From contig RCTD01000005.1 in the NCBI GenBank assembly GCA_014898415.1, forward strand, positions 682,001-746,000: 64,000 bases of DNA, written 5' to 3'. Both the position numbers and the translations under genes were made by a program. Below, piece after piece: positions 47,495 through 60,485 of this stretch. The notes beneath the pieces are model-generated. The model had not been told where the DNA came from, did not search any database, and saw nothing but the letters and a program-made list of their open reading frames with translations. The number at the start of each line of letters is the position of its first letter. Within the stretch, counting starts at the first letter, position 1. This stretch comes from Stromatinia cepivora. Lineage: Eukaryota > Ascomycota > Leotiomycetes > Helotiales > Sclerotiniaceae.

Positions 47495-49092
47495 ATGGAA
47501 AAGTGTAAAGAAGAGAAAATTGCTCCACAGCACAAGAGTGCGTGGTTTGGATTCATCAAGGTATGTTTCTATCCTCATTCATATGATTCACGTCTTCAAA
47601 ATCTGGTTGCGCAATGGAACAACGGGAAGGACATGCACGGCACAGACTTTAGCTGCGCGCATGGATGATCTCCCGTCATGAGCTTCCTAGCGTTCAATTG
47701 AAATAGCTTCACTGCACAGACAGACGCTCCAAACAGTTATCAACACCAACTAACAATCCATTCCTCTAGTCCGTCGCAACATTCAAAGGCGACCTCTCAA
47801 CTCTCACAGCACCTCCATTTCTTCTCTCACCACAATCAATCGTCGAATTTCCTACCTATTGGGCAGAACACCCTTCTTTATTCATTGCACCTACACACTC
47901 TGAGGCTCCTGAAGAAAGAGCATTACTAGTATTAAAATGGTTTATTAGTACGTTGAAATGGCAACACACTACTAGAGATGAGAATGGGAAGAAGAAGGGA
48001 ATGAAACCTCTCAATCCATTTCTGGGGGAGTGTTTTTTGGGTTCTTGGGAGGATGATGGAGAAGGAACTGGGAGAACAGAATTGGTTGCTGAGCAAGTTA
48101 GGTGAGTTTGATTAGCCAGGAAGAGAAAGAAGAACGAAATGCTAATATCCGATAGTCATCACCCGCCAGCTACAGCTTACAATATCTGGAACGACAAGCA
48201 TGGTGTACAAGTAAGTACTTCTCTTACTCGTTGATTCCATTATCCCTCATTTACTAATCTCCTCTTGTTTCAGCTCCAAGGCACCATCGCTCCACAATCT
48301 TACTTCAGCTCAACAGTACACATCGAACGTCATGGATACTCCCTACTAACGTTCTCCCAACACAACGAAACACATTTAATTACCATGCCACCCATCCACT
48401 TAACCGGTCTCATGTCCGGTTCTCTGAGTCCCGAATTAAGCGGCACCTCCTATATTCGTTCCTCATCCGGTTTCACAACTCGAATATCCTACTCCTCGAA
48501 AGGTTGGATTAGCGGGACACCTAATACATTCTCCGCGATCATTTATAAAGAATGTGAGGATACCCCAATATATAAAGCCGAAGGACAATGGAGCGGTAAA
48601 TTCGATGTCAAGGATATGAGATCTGGAAAAAGTGTTATACAATTCGATGCGAGTCTATTGAAGAGGACATCTATAAAAGTAAAACCGCTCGAACAACAAA
48701 AGGAATATGAATCGAGAAGAGCTTGGCGTCATGTTACACGAGCTATTAATGAAAATGATATTTTTAAGATTGGAAAGGAGAAGGGGAAGATAGAGAATGA
48801 ACAGAGGGAAATGAGGAAGAAGGAAAAGGCTGAGGGAAGAGTTTGGGAAAGGAGATTTTTTGTAAATAGGGGGAGGGATGAAATTGCCGAAAGATTGGCA
48901 AATGGTTTAGAGGGTTTGAGTTTGGATAGTGGAGCTGGAATTTGGAAATGGGATATGGATAGGTATAGGGCTATGGAGGTAGTGAGTAATGAGGGGATGA
49001 GAGTTGGGGAAAGTAAAATGGATGGTGTAAATGGAATGAGGAGTCCATTGGTAACGAGATGGAATTCAGGAACTATGGTTGAGTGTAAGTAA
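47495..49092 (+). CDS. Oxysterol-binding protein (Kes1/Osh4-like)
   Basis: Short-form OSBP-related lipid-transfer protein that exchanges sterol and PI4P between membranes. Four exons in phase: 47495-47560, 47770-48101, 48156-48210 and 48274-49092, giving 423 residues. There is no PH domain, as in Kes1/Osh4. The N-terminus has the lid-like SAWFGFIKSVATFKGDLSTL, followed by APPFLLSPQSIVEFPTYW, KPLNPFLGE and the family signature EQVSHHPPATA split by the second intron. Later come TISYSSKGWI-like strands and the basic C-terminal helix RRAWRHVTRAINENDI and EKAEGRVWERRFF. The start ATG at 47495 is directly ahead of the lid; the frame is open upstream but has no earlier ATG. Confidence 0.93.
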
Positions 49093-49386
49093 CGGCGCAA
49101 GGCGGGATCAAGGCAGGACTCTAGGGAGCACCACGAGGGGATCAGGAATGCAAAAAATGCAAGAATATCTTATTGATTAAACTAAGAACTAGGGCAATGC
49201 GGAGTGGTGACCAAAGTCAGGATCAAGACGTCGCGTGAAGAGCCTTTCCTGAGGGGAAATCCTCTTCCTTAAATAATGCGAAAGGGCTACGTTGGCCCGT
49301 TCCCCAAACGAAAACCCCTGACTTCATGATTGAGGCATATCACCCTAGCGCCGTTGTGTAGACATTCACCCAGCACGAACAGAAAC

Positions 49387-51250
49387 TCAACAAGGAAAAT
49401 GATCCACCAAGTGCGAAGCTCCCTCCTCAATCAAATACGCCCTCTCACCACGATAGTTATTCAATCCTTCACGCGGATTCAACCTATCAAACTCCTCATA
49501 TGCATCTGCGAACTGGAATTCTCTCACAACATGCGCAAGTACAACTCTCAACTCTAACATCACTAAACCTTGTGCTATGCAATTCCTAGGTCCATTCTCA
49601 AAAGGCCGCCATGCGTTTTCGTTAGGTAAAGCTCATGACCAGGCTCTGTGAGCCAGCACTCGGGTAGAAATTCAGTGGCTCGTGGCCAGTATTTGGGTGC
49701 CACTTGCATGATGCTATGAATACTGTAGACGGACGCGTGGTCGGTCGGACATTGGTGGCCCATTTCATCGGTTAGGATTGCATCTGGATGTCCCTGACGG
49801 ATACCACTTCCAGGTGGGAAAAGGCGCATTGCTTCCTTGATGACAGCAGTCGTATATGGAAGATCATTAGTGAGTTACGGTTGGATTGTAAGCATTGAGG
49901 AGAGCGTCGACAAATCTTTGCCAAAAACGCAATCATGTTCTTCTCTAATGCGTCGAAGTGCTTCTGGGTTTCGATACAAGTGGTAAATGCAAAAGCAGAT
50001 CGTGCTACTGGTAGAGTCATGACCTGCAAACACAAAAAGCCGTATTTGACGAGTAGCAAAATCACGAAATCGAGGGTCAAGCTTTTCTGGCTGGGTTTTC
50101 TGGTCCTCCAGGTACGCCTGCAGAACGAGATCGATCACAACTTTACTTCGTTGACCACTCGGATCTTCTTTAAATTCAGTGTACCGCTTGTCAAGCTGCT
50201 CGCCGATGTACTTGTTCATTCGTCGTCCATTGCGCCACTGCATATCCTAGCGAAAGTTGACATATTCGAGAGGATTGAACTCAGCAGTTGGTTTGTGCCA
50301 TCGGATTTGACTCAGCATGGAATCGGCCAGAACGTTGTACCCTTTTTGGGCGCCGAGATCTGCATTGCTGTTGATAGTCAACATCACAATTTGCAGAGGC
50401 CACGAGAGGCACACACAGGATGGTTCTCCCAATCAAATCCAACATAAGTCGAAGCGTAACTGGGTCCAATTGAAACATTTCACTCTTTTTGGCAAGTTTT
50501 CTGAGGGATTCGCAGTACTGAGTACATTGCTTCACCATTCCAGGTACGAGTCTGGTCAGATGCTCGGAACTGAAGCCCTTATTGAAGACTGTACGCCATG
50601 GTCGTCACTAGATGATTTGTAAGTTAGTACTAGCCTCGCATGAATGTATTTGCTAGGAGAGCAGCTGGCCTGAAAAGCATGCTACAATAGATTGGAGAAA
50701 ATATGCTCATATCTCCTTCCTGCATGTCGAATAAATTCGGCCCTCCAGCAATCGGTTTGAAGTAGTTCGCCAGCATGTCTGGCTTTTTCATTGATATGAG
50801 CTGATTGTTTTGGAATGCTTCAGTGGCCGTTGGCGGTGAAATCACAACCGACATCAAGCCAGCAACTGGCCACATATCGAGGTAGAAGACTCCTTCATTT
50901 TGGAAATGCGACCCGACATATGTCTCCAAATGCGTAGAAATAATGAGCTTTGTAAGGTATTTTGTCAATGCGGTCCTTGAGATGAAGTAGATGTCCAAGG
51001 ATAAAGCTGTGGCCAGGTGCGACGGGCTGACAGTAAACGCGTACATCAGCGTGCGCTCGAAGACGTCTTGTACATTTAAAAATAAGTTTATGAGAGGGCA
51101 ACATACCAAACCGCTCCTTTGCAATTTTCTCACCAGCATACGTGCCTGGTACCACTTGAGAAACGAGTAGCTGGCCAAGGTTGCCAGCCCAAGTAGTGCT
51201 GTAATTTGGACGGGCTTCGATGTCGAGAATCCAATAGTTAAGCTTAAATC
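49387..51250 (-). pseudogene. Decayed cytochrome P450
   Basis: Remains of a microsomal P450 monooxygenase. Readable parts in order: N-terminal membrane anchor TALLGLATLASYSFLKWY near 51200, PVAPGHSFILGHLL after an intron, WRTVFNKGFSSEHLTRLVPG, the I-helix AGHDSTSST near 50020, the K-helix LPYTTAVIKEAMRLFPP, and the heme loop FENGPRNCIAQG near 49590, whose Cys ligand is intact. Disablements: no ATG in frame before the anchor, a 1-base loss near 50900 (FPK then NEGVFYLDMW), a frame break near 50610, stop TAG at 50247-50249, stop TAA at 49875-49877 just before LTNDLPYTT, and a 1-base loss near 49630. Introns at about 51110 and 50365-50420 remain recognisable. The I-helix resembles P450s of fungal secondary metabolism, but no cluster surrounds it. 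Confidence 0.88.
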
Positions 51251-52412
51251 AACAAGAACACTGTTTAGATCTATCGTATATAATTATCTCTCGGGTAAAA
51301 CATTTAAACAGTCTATTATTTAAGGGCCCTTTTGATTTGGAACATTTTTCGGCCCAAAAATCGGCCATTTCTCAGGACAGATACATGTTTAGAGGTGGTC
51401 AAATACTTTGAATATAGGACGACGGTACATGAAATTCAAGGTATGTATTAAAGGACAGATTAAGTAGTTATAAATGGTGTAGAATTCAGTAAGACTAAAA
51501 TCCATATATAATATGGTGTTTTCTTCAACAGTAGAGATACGTAGATGGCCGAACGAGGTGAGGATCGGGGACTGGCCCCCTTGGAAAAAAATAACATGGA
51601 CGTGAATAGATTAGAGATAAATGCCTGGGTCCAATACAAAACAAAAGCCAATGCTTTTACCACTGAAAATATCTATATTTGCGGCCCCTCGTCGAGTGTG
51701 TGTGTATATATTATTTTTCCCCACCAAACCAAAACCAAGCTTTCATAACCCCTCTACCAAGCTTTTTGAAATACTAATAGTATCCAGGTACATACTACGT
51801 ACTATATTCCACAATATGCAAAACCCAGATCTGATTATCTGACCAGCTGATTAATATGATGCAAATAATCCATCTTTCCACGAAATGTAATGTAATAAAT
51901 ACAACTATCCACAAATTAAACTAATTTTTTTTCCGTTTCAATACAAGTTACCAAACAGGAATTGAGGGATTCGGCCTTGTTTGATTGATACTGACGCTAT
52001 AGTTAAGATGTTTCTTTGTGATTTGTAGGAAATGGAATTCGTCATGCGGACTGGGATTGTGTATGCTATAACAAGCTAAAAGCAAGCTAAAAGGCTAAAA
52101 TTATGATGTCATACCCCGCATTAAGGTTACCCCTCTACCATGGCATAGGTATGCAAGGAGGGAATTCGGATTCACTTGATATGATGCTGGAGGGAAGAAG
52201 GAAGAAGGAAGAAGGAAGGGGGAAGGAGGGAGGAGGTATATAAAGAGGTGCTGCTGCTCTTTGAGGATTATTCTATTATCATACAATTTACATTCATACA
52301 TACATCCGAATAAACATACGAACGAACAAACGCAACTTACTTATAACTTTAATACAATCAAATCGAATTAAATCAAATCAACCACTATAAATCAATAAAC
52401 AAATAATTCATA
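51251..52412. other. Intergenic, upstream of CsbD-like gene
   Basis: No gene. The right end holds the promoter of the CsbD-like gene: a polypurine GAAGAAGGAAG tract at about 52195-52235 and a TATA box at 52237. Confidence 0.55.
52237..52245 (+). promoter_or_regulatory. TATA box of CsbD-like gene
   Basis: TATATAAAG lies 168 bp before the ATG and just after a purine tract. A strong consensus TATA box fits a stress-inducible gene. The pyrimidine/A-rich leader that follows is typical of an untranslated region. Confidence 0.6.
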
Positions 52413-53028
52413 ATGTCCGACAAAAATACCTCGACCCTTCAATCATACGTTGATTCTGCTAAGGGTGCAGCTCAATCTGTACTTGGATCTGTGACCGGCA
52501 GTACCGCCGATAAAGTATGTCTTTTACCCTCTACGCTCTACTCACAAACTCCAACCCGTAAATCCCAACCCCAAAACCCCTACTAACACCCCCCTCCCCT
52601 CCTAGGAAGCCGCCGCCCAAAAACAAGACAAAGCAACCCTCGAACACGACGCCTCTCACGCCGGCGCGTCAGTAGGAGGCTACTCCATCTCCAGCACGGG
52701 CGCCATCACCGAAAACGACCCGGCGCGCCAAGAAGGTTCCTGGAACCAAACGATTGGCTCGGGCAAAGAATTCGTGGGCGGTATGCTCGGAGCGGAGGAA
52801 TTGAGGAAGGAAGGGAGGGAGCAGAATGCTGCGGGCAGGGGCCAGCAGGCGCAGGGTCAGTTGAATGATCTTGGGAGTGGCGTGAAGGATAGGGTGGTGG
52901 GGAGTGTGGGGGAGAAGGTGGCGGGGGTTAAGGGGGATAGGGAGGAGGAGGAGAGGAGGAGGGAAATGCATGATGTGGGGAAGTCGAGGCAGAGGGGGGT
53001 GGAGAGTGAGTTGGAGAGGGAGGGGTAG
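52413..53028 (+). CDS. CsbD-like / Hmp1-type stress protein
   Basis: Small hydrophilic protein of the CsbD-like group, related to fungal proteins annotated as mismatched base pair and cruciform DNA recognition protein (Hmp1). Two exons in phase, 52413-52514 and 52606-53028, give 174 residues. The N-terminus has the CsbD-like helix SYVDSAKGAAQSVLGSVTG. A second copy is GSWNQTIGSGKEFVGGMLG followed by LRKEGREQNAAGRGQQAQGQ, and a third is LNDLGSGVKDRVVGSVGEKV. The rest is charged and Gly-rich, like LEA proteins. No enzymatic motif. Such proteins are typically induced by stress or stationary phase, and the TATA box upstream agrees. Confidence 0.87.
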
Positions 53029-55228
53029 GTTTTGGGTGTTGGGTGTACGTGGGATGGGGGAGGGGAGATTGTATTATAGATAGCCGTGTGGATAGGGATT
53101 CGGTGCTCGGTTCTCGGGGTTACATTGTTGCTTGCGCAGATCAATATCTTCTGACAGGAGGGAATGAATGAATGAATGAATGAATGAATGAAATGCATGG
53201 TTTTCTAGCTACTCAAATACTAAGTTATTTTTAAAGAGATCTCTGTCTTGCTTAGGTATGCTGCAAAGTGCTCTTCACAATTCCATTTTCCATTTTCCAT
53301 ATCAGTCTTTTTAGTCAGAAAGCAGATGGGTCATATCCATATATAATGTCCAAAACCACGCCTTGAAATCTCCATCCATTTCCATTCCTGCTTTATATCT
53401 AGTACTTCCCATCTACATCATACATTCTATCCATTCTATCATTCACAAACAAGACTAAGTATCCTCATGATCGTATGTATCTAGTGCCTAGTAATCAATT
53501 TTTATCGAACTAGCGAATGAAATCAACTATCTCTCTGCTTTATTATATTTTCCCCGGCTATAATTATTGAATACTATATATAATATAAAAGATATCTACT
53601 CTTAACTTTTTTTTGATAAATAGATGATTGAATGAGTAGGTGGGTATCGTATAGATATATCAATAAATCCCCCAACGAATTGAAAATATTATAAATGTAT
53701 TTATAAATATATTAAGATATATCTAATGAATAACTATTATTCTATATCATATTATATTACATCTACTCAGTATCTCCTAACAGTTAGCTAACTAATTTGC
53801 AAGCTGATAATATAAAATAAACTCTACGGAGTACTCGAGAATTAAATAAATTATATAAACATCAAACACACTCCATCAAACATCTTGCAAATATAAATAT
53901 CGATAATCCACTCACCAACCCCGAAACATCTCACCAATTCCCAATATCTATAAAGAAAAGGAGAAAAAAAGATAAGAAAAATTCACCACTACAAATTATC
54001 AGAATACCAGAATAATCTATCTGAAAGAATTTCCTATTTCTTTAATCTTATAACTGTATTCTTACCTTCTTTCTATCATTACTCTAGTCCCGTTAAGTTG
54101 TACCCTCGAGCTATGGAGGTTTTTGTCATGTGTCTGTTATAAATTGATTAGTGAAGTTGCTTGATCATATATACAGTATTTATTATTGTATAGTGAGGGG
54201 TTTGATAATGAATGGATGGATGGATGATGTTTAACGTGAGAGTCTGATGAGGAGGGATCTATAGTAGCGAGTCAGGTGGTTGATTTAATGAGGGATAAAA
54301 ATAGATGTTGAGTTACTTTTACTTGGGAATAGGCAAGCTATATAAATATGAGAAAGATACATTATCCTAACTTATGTTATAATATAAAATATATACGCTT
54401 ATTATCGTCCACCCACTTATCAACCTCCATAATAAAAGATTCAACATAAGAAAAAGCAAAAGGTTCACCACTGGGCTGCATGCCCCCGGGGTTGCGCGAT
54501 CCCCAAGTCCCGGGTTACCCCCCAGGTGGTTGCTATTCAGCGTTTCTTAGAATAGAAGATATATACATGGTTGGCCGCGGTGGGGTGCCAGCTTTGATTA
54601 TATCTACCCCTAGCTATTATTTTGCAGTACATCCTGAGAGGGCAAGCTTATGCTTCTGCAATGGGTGCAGGCTGTGGAGCGTGGCAGCGCGGCCCTGGAT
54701 GATCAGTCCAGGACTGGTGATTGCATAGGGCTATGCCATAGGACTTTGCGTTTCCACAGCATTTTTTATTTTATTTTTGGCTGTGAATAGAAAGCGGAGT
54801 GGTGTACCTACCATAAGCCATAAGGTTCGTTATCGCCGTATATATGTCGAAGCGAGGCAGTGAATGACTGAACGGTTTGGTGTGAAAGGCAACTAGCAAA
54901 TGAGCTAGCGAAGTGGTGGGCGAATGACTTCGTATTCATAGACTTTCTAGGAAAATATATCAGTGTATTGCATCTGTATCTTTATAGACAGTTAGAAAAG
55001 ACTTTGATGTGATGTATTCATCATATCAAACTTCCGCTTGGGAATCTTTCTTAACTGAGCAAGATAGCCAGCCAAATCACCCGCAAGGAGGTTACGCTCT
55101 ATAAGACATCAAGTGATAAACATATCGGAGCTGCTAACCAGAAACGCGCGTCATGACGATGTAAGTTTCTTTTCCGTGATTTCCGATATCGATGAGACGT
55201 GGTGTTGGAATGGATGTACACTGCTCAA
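53029..55228. other. AT-rich gene-poor DNA
   Basis: 2.2 kb without a supported gene. A GC-richer patch at about 54475-54740 stands out from the AT-rich surroundings, but its open frame has no recognisable feature. A tetranucleotide array lies at 53162-53191. Confidence 0.5.
53162..53191. repeat. Microsatellite (GAAT)n
   Basis: Seven tandem GAAT copies. Confidence 0.9.
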
Positions 55229-56060
55229 CTAATTTGAGGGCATTAAGTTCGTTCTGGCCAGAATGTCTGGTCTGTTTGATGTAAAGCTCAAAAGGTACTT
55301 GGTCCATATAGCTATCTTCCGAATCTCACTAAGTGGCGATAGCAGTATACATGTGCTGTAGAAGGTAAACAGATCCATAAGTTTTGAAATAAGCGCCCAA
55401 TTGGGGGAAACGAAAAATCCGAGACTAGTCCTAAGCGACGAGCCTTTGGCCAACCTTTAGCAATCTTGTCATCGACGCAAAAACGATGTAATGCAGCGGC
55501 GAATCGAGACTGAATTTCGAAAACGTGAGAACTTGGTAGAGGAAGTCGTTTCACATCCGGTGTGGATATTCGTCTAAACAATATATTGTCTCGCCATTCT
55601 TCGCCATCTCCAAGGTAAAGATTGTACCAGTCTTCGGGGGAAAAGCCTATACAACCCGTACGATTTGTTACGTTTCAATACAGAACTCGGTTTTGCCGGT
55701 ATTGTTACTCACTATCTCTTTTCTTCGACTCGCTTGACAGTCTTGTAGGTTTGCAATGCCATTGAAACATGACCCCCACGAAAAACCTTATGCATACTGG
55801 GTGTGAGAAGCCATAAGTTTTTGAGATAGATTTCATCATTTTTTACTTCGCCTGAAAGGTGGGTATGCAGATCGGAGATGTATAAATATATGAATTTTCC
55901 ACGCATTTAAAACGAAAATAATAGCGAGTGAGGTTGCAGAGAGATTAGAGAGACTTCTTACTAGTAATACGGTCGATGTTGGTGTTTGTAATGCAACTGA
56001 GCTGGTAAAAGATAATAATTCATGAGGTTCGCCGTGTGAGTAGAGACGCAGAATCACATG
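55229..56060 (-). pseudogene. Fragment resembling an HNH-nuclease-domain protein
   Basis: On the minus strand, exon-like pieces read SCITNTNIDRITSEVKNDEI, then (after an intron with GTAAGA and TTTCAG ends) YLKNLWLLTPSMHKVFRGGH. The latter resembles the C-terminal half of fungal HNH-type domains, where NLLxLxxxxHxxFxxGxx follows the zinc-binding His. A further piece FSPEDWYNLYLGDGEEWRDN follows another intron, but the join creates a stop (TA plus G). The N-terminal half, including the catalytic HN residues, is not found in frame. I regard this as a decayed or mis-spliced gene; identity is tentative. Confidence 0.35.
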
Positions 56061-59000
56061 TGTTGTAGCAGAGGGACGCCCGATCGCAAAGAATCACAAC
56101 TTCAATGGCTATAGAAGAATACCAGATAGAAAGCCACAGTATTTCGAGAGCAATGAGCCGTCTAGTTATGATAATTTGTCTGCAAACAGGTATAAATGTC
56201 ATGCATCGGCCTGAGAAATGGACAACCACACGTGCACACGCAAGCAAGTTTGGTATCATTTCATTGTTACTAAAATTCAACATATGACAACGCGCGCTAT
56301 CACGTTAGCTATCGTACTGCACACGATCACTAGCCTTCAATTCACCTTCAGCACTCAATACCTTCCTTTGTGTCCTGAATATATCAGTGGCATTAGCACC
56401 CTCCGAAGTTTACCATTCGACATCAGTGGCCCCTATATCCTTCTCTCCAAATAAATGCATAACTTCATGTATCATTGAGGAATCTACCTTTTGTACCAGG
56501 GCTGGTTGGAGGAGGAATTACCATGTCAGCAATGCTGGAACAGACTTGGGGGATCCTGCCAATGAGACACCGATAGGGTCGCTGAATCTGTCTCATTTGT
56601 GCACGCCATGAAGATTGCCGTGATCGACGATACATATAAAAAGCTCTGGAAGAGAGAATAACTCAAGTTCCTGTTGGCGATAATCAATTCGGCTAGTTGA
56701 TTGTCATACTTGGGTTCTGGAAGCGTTATGGAACCTCAACGAAGAAGGCCACATCAAACTTACCGCGGAGGTCCCGGTCATCGAACAAGAAGCCGTACAG
56801 AGGGCCAATGAGAATACAGTCAGTATGGTCGTGACTGTCGCCAAGGGAACGTAGTGTCAGGCGTAATATTTAGGTTTCAATCGAGATGATTTCGTCACGT
56901 AAGGATCAGGCCAGAGGTGCTCGATTGAATATGCGGTTTGGCAAGTCGGATAAGGGGTAGATGTTACCGGATATCGAGGTTGAGGCTGTTTGATAAGTCA
57001 GGCTTTAGTGTAGTGGAGCATGTAGTATCCCGAATATGGAGAGCTCCGTCAGAACCAAAATTCGTTTCGTTAGGTTCAATAAGGGAGGAGCGGGAGATTC
57101 CATACAGGGAGCAATAAGACTCCAGACCCTCTGGACATCAGTTACCATGGTTACTCTCGTTAGAGTTCCGTCAGCCCATATATCCATCTAACGTGCTGCA
57201 CACAACCATTTAAGACAAGCGTTTCTTAGCCAGCGACAGGTCTTGCGGAGTGACTTTTGAATGGAGTGTTTACACAGAGAACTCCGTTCAACCTCAGTGA
57301 ATTTCCGCGCAATGTGCAGGCATATCCAGTTTGTGAATGCCACTTCCTATCAACCTGGTGTTTCATTTGATCATCCGGCCCTCTCAAACAATCTGCATGC
57401 TGTAGCGATGCGATTCTTCCATTTTTAGGCAACCGCCAGGTTCAGTACCAATATTTGACTCGACTTAATTGACTTTATAGGCTGTAAGAATAGACCACTG
57501 TCAAATGAACCCTTCATAATATACGGGTTGGGCATAGTGCATTGGCCCAGAGTAATGTGTAGCACAGGTCCGAAAAGTCGTGTGACACCCACCATGCTGC
57601 CGTTACGCGTTTGTAATGCCGCCATATGCACGATAAATTACTCAAAAGTAACTTTCGCTGAGCACCAACCGAACTTGTTCTCCTCCCGTTCGCTTGGAAT
57701 GGAGTGCCAAAACGCAAAATGACGAATCATGAAGTAATTCGGGAGGCCCTTGTCAACATCTAATCCCTACTCCCACACACTTCATTTTGTCCTAAATAGC
57801 AAGTCTGTTGGTTTTTGCTGGAATTCTGGGGGTTGAAGAAGTGTTCTAGTATCGTAGGGATAGGTTGACTGAGTAGATAGATAGAGCACCGTGTGTCAAC
57901 TCGAAACAGATAGCTGAACCACACACACTCAACATTTGATACCCAGAAATTATTTGTACTCGATTATTATCCTGCAATCTCAAGTTATTTCAAATAATTT
58001 TCTTTTCGGTAGCCGTAAAGATTTCATCCTCAAACATCAACTTGACAGAATTTCTGCCCAGGGAAACGAAAATGTAGATTCCGCCATCAAGAGTACTCAG
58101 CTGATGCTTCCCACTTCAAACCCCCCCATTCTCCCTGATACCCGCAGACGTATCGAAAGACCAGAAGATCTCTGACAAACGTCAACAAGATGACTTGGGT
58201 GCCGAGGAATTACTTCCAGGAATGGAGTCTCCCTCATTTAAGCTCCTTGGGCATTGGGGAGCTGTCACTGTCGATTCTCAGAAGGAGAACCAAATTTTAA
58301 AGTCTCGTATTATCGAAATCGAGGCGCACAACAAACATTTGATTGATGCACGAACCCGAAAGTAGATGATGACTAGAGACCCAACCGAGACGGTTTGGTA
58401 CGGCCCGTTGCAACAATCTGGCAGCAAATTCAGCGAATCAAAGAGTTGGAAAAGGATAAAGCTTTGGGAACAGGGACGGGCAAATTGAAGTACGGCTAGT
58501 TCCCATGCAGGACAACGAATTCATGGAAAGAATGAAGCTGACCTCGGATTCAATAATGAACAAGAACGGTATAAGCCTACATCATACTCTGGATATTGAG
58601 GATACAAATGCTGACCTCCAACATCTTTTCATCTCTTATATGGTACTAAAAGGGATCTAGACCTTGAGAGGTCTATGAAGGATTTAGATTCACAGCTCTT
58701 GCTGGAAGAGATGCTGTAAGCGAATCTGTAAAGCTGAGTGTAAAAGAAGATGAACATGTCTGGGTATGTCACAAAAAGGTATTCCTTGAAGTTTTCTCCG
58801 TTTACTGCCACATGCTAACCCTTCAGTCTTAAGGTGACTGGAAATGCGCTCGCAAACTAGCGCTGGCGAGCTACATTAGTATAATACGGGACCCTTCCTT
58901 TTCAGAGCAGGATCTATATGAGCAAACATAGAATCTTTTGATACGATTCTCTAAGGCCCTCGTCCCACTTTGCAGAACCCCACATGATTTCGAAAAGATT

Positions 59001-60485
59001 CTCAGTAACATATGGGTCCATGCAGAAGGCACAGTTGGAAAGTTGTTTAAAACATTGTGGGAACTGTGGGACGGCGTACACATCTAGTGAAAGCCTCTGG
59101 AAACATCAGAGAACCAAAGGTATAGTAGAGCTACCACACTGGACTATCGGCTAACCAACAACCATAGTTTGTAAAGCATGTTCCAAATACGAAAATTGGT
59201 TTGGCAACAAGAAAATGCCCAGGCATATTTGCACTAAACAGAAAGTGACAAATTTCGGACTGTGGTCAAATGACCTTCACTGAGTCTAATTGGACTGGTG
59301 AGTATCAAACATCTGCTGCAACCAAGCAAGTGAGTCCTTCAGATAATCCCAAAATTGAGAGCCTGAAAATGTCGAATGGTGAGTGCAGTAGATGTGGTGT
59401 GTATTCAAGCAGAATCCCCTCTACCCGATGAGGTCGAAAAGGCTCCGAGCCTTGCCGTCAATTCGGTATGAAGTCCACCAAAGCAAAGGAGACCTTGTGA
59501 AAACCAAGAACGAGAAAAAGTCGCAGACGCAGACAGGTGGTTCTGTTCCTGAAGAGAGGGAAGAAATGACGACCTTCTAAATGCCGACTTTTTTTGAATG
59601 CGGAGGGAGTTACTTAGGACTATTGAGAACGGGCTTATAAGCGTGCTATTGAGAGTACTGGCACGCAATTGAAAATCGTGTTTTCGAGTATGTACTGAAT
59701 TGGATAGTAAGTATGGATGGTAAAGAAGATTCGACGCTCTAATGTGAGTTCAATGAAACGGTGTAAAGGCACAGATTGATGAGCTAACATCAATAAATGA
59801 TGATGGACATGTTTCCCAGGGGGTCTTTCTTGTATATCAAAGTATACATGCCTAAGTTACCTTCTGCAACAAGTTATTTGGTCAGTGAGATGAATTTCTT
59901 TCTCGTGAATATGACAAACGTTCTTCAAGTCAGATAAGATTGAAGTGACATCTTGATATAGTTGGAGACAAGAGACCAGTTTGATGATTCCTTGGCAATC
60001 AAACTTCATGCATAAGGCTGGTTTCAAAAAAAAACTTGATGAAACTTCAACAAAGCCATGTCAGTTTCCAAATTTAGATTAGATATTTTGAATTGTGAGA
60101 GGAATATTGAGAAATGTGCAGTTATAGGAAGTAGGTGAATTTATAATAGAAGGATGTTCATGAAGTGACTGAGCGGATGTTGATTATTTAAGGTATTGCT
60201 TCTTATTTAAGGTATTGCTTCCAGTAACGCTTAGCTAAGGTGGTATGGTGGTATCCTAAAGCTATTGATTAATCACATTCATAAATAAACTCGAACATTT
60301 TTTAATTATTTAGATATTTCACCTATCAAACATAAAGCAACAATTATATGGTATATAAATTATCTACCTACACCTGTTGTGGTAGAATAGGTATTGAAAG
60401 ATACAACATCAATAATCCATTTCTAAATGAAGAAAGTCCCAAATCTTTTTGCATAAATCCTACATATATCTTATCATCTTATATA
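56061..60485. other. Gene-poor DNA with possible gene debris
   Basis: No intact gene. Between about 58190 and 59090 (plus) several short frames read like protein in succession: ESPSFKLLGHWGAVTVDSQK, VKEDEHVWVCHKKVFLEVFS and PHDFEKILSNIWVHAEGT, separated by stops. This suggests a decayed gene of unknown family. A Cys-containing piece VCKACSKYENWFGNKKMPRH lies near 59165. The rest shows nothing. Confidence 0.4.

Noticed and set aside
54480..54728. GC-rich open frame of 82 codons
   Set aside because: No motif and no support from splice sites. I looked for matching terminal repeats or a target duplication around it and found none.
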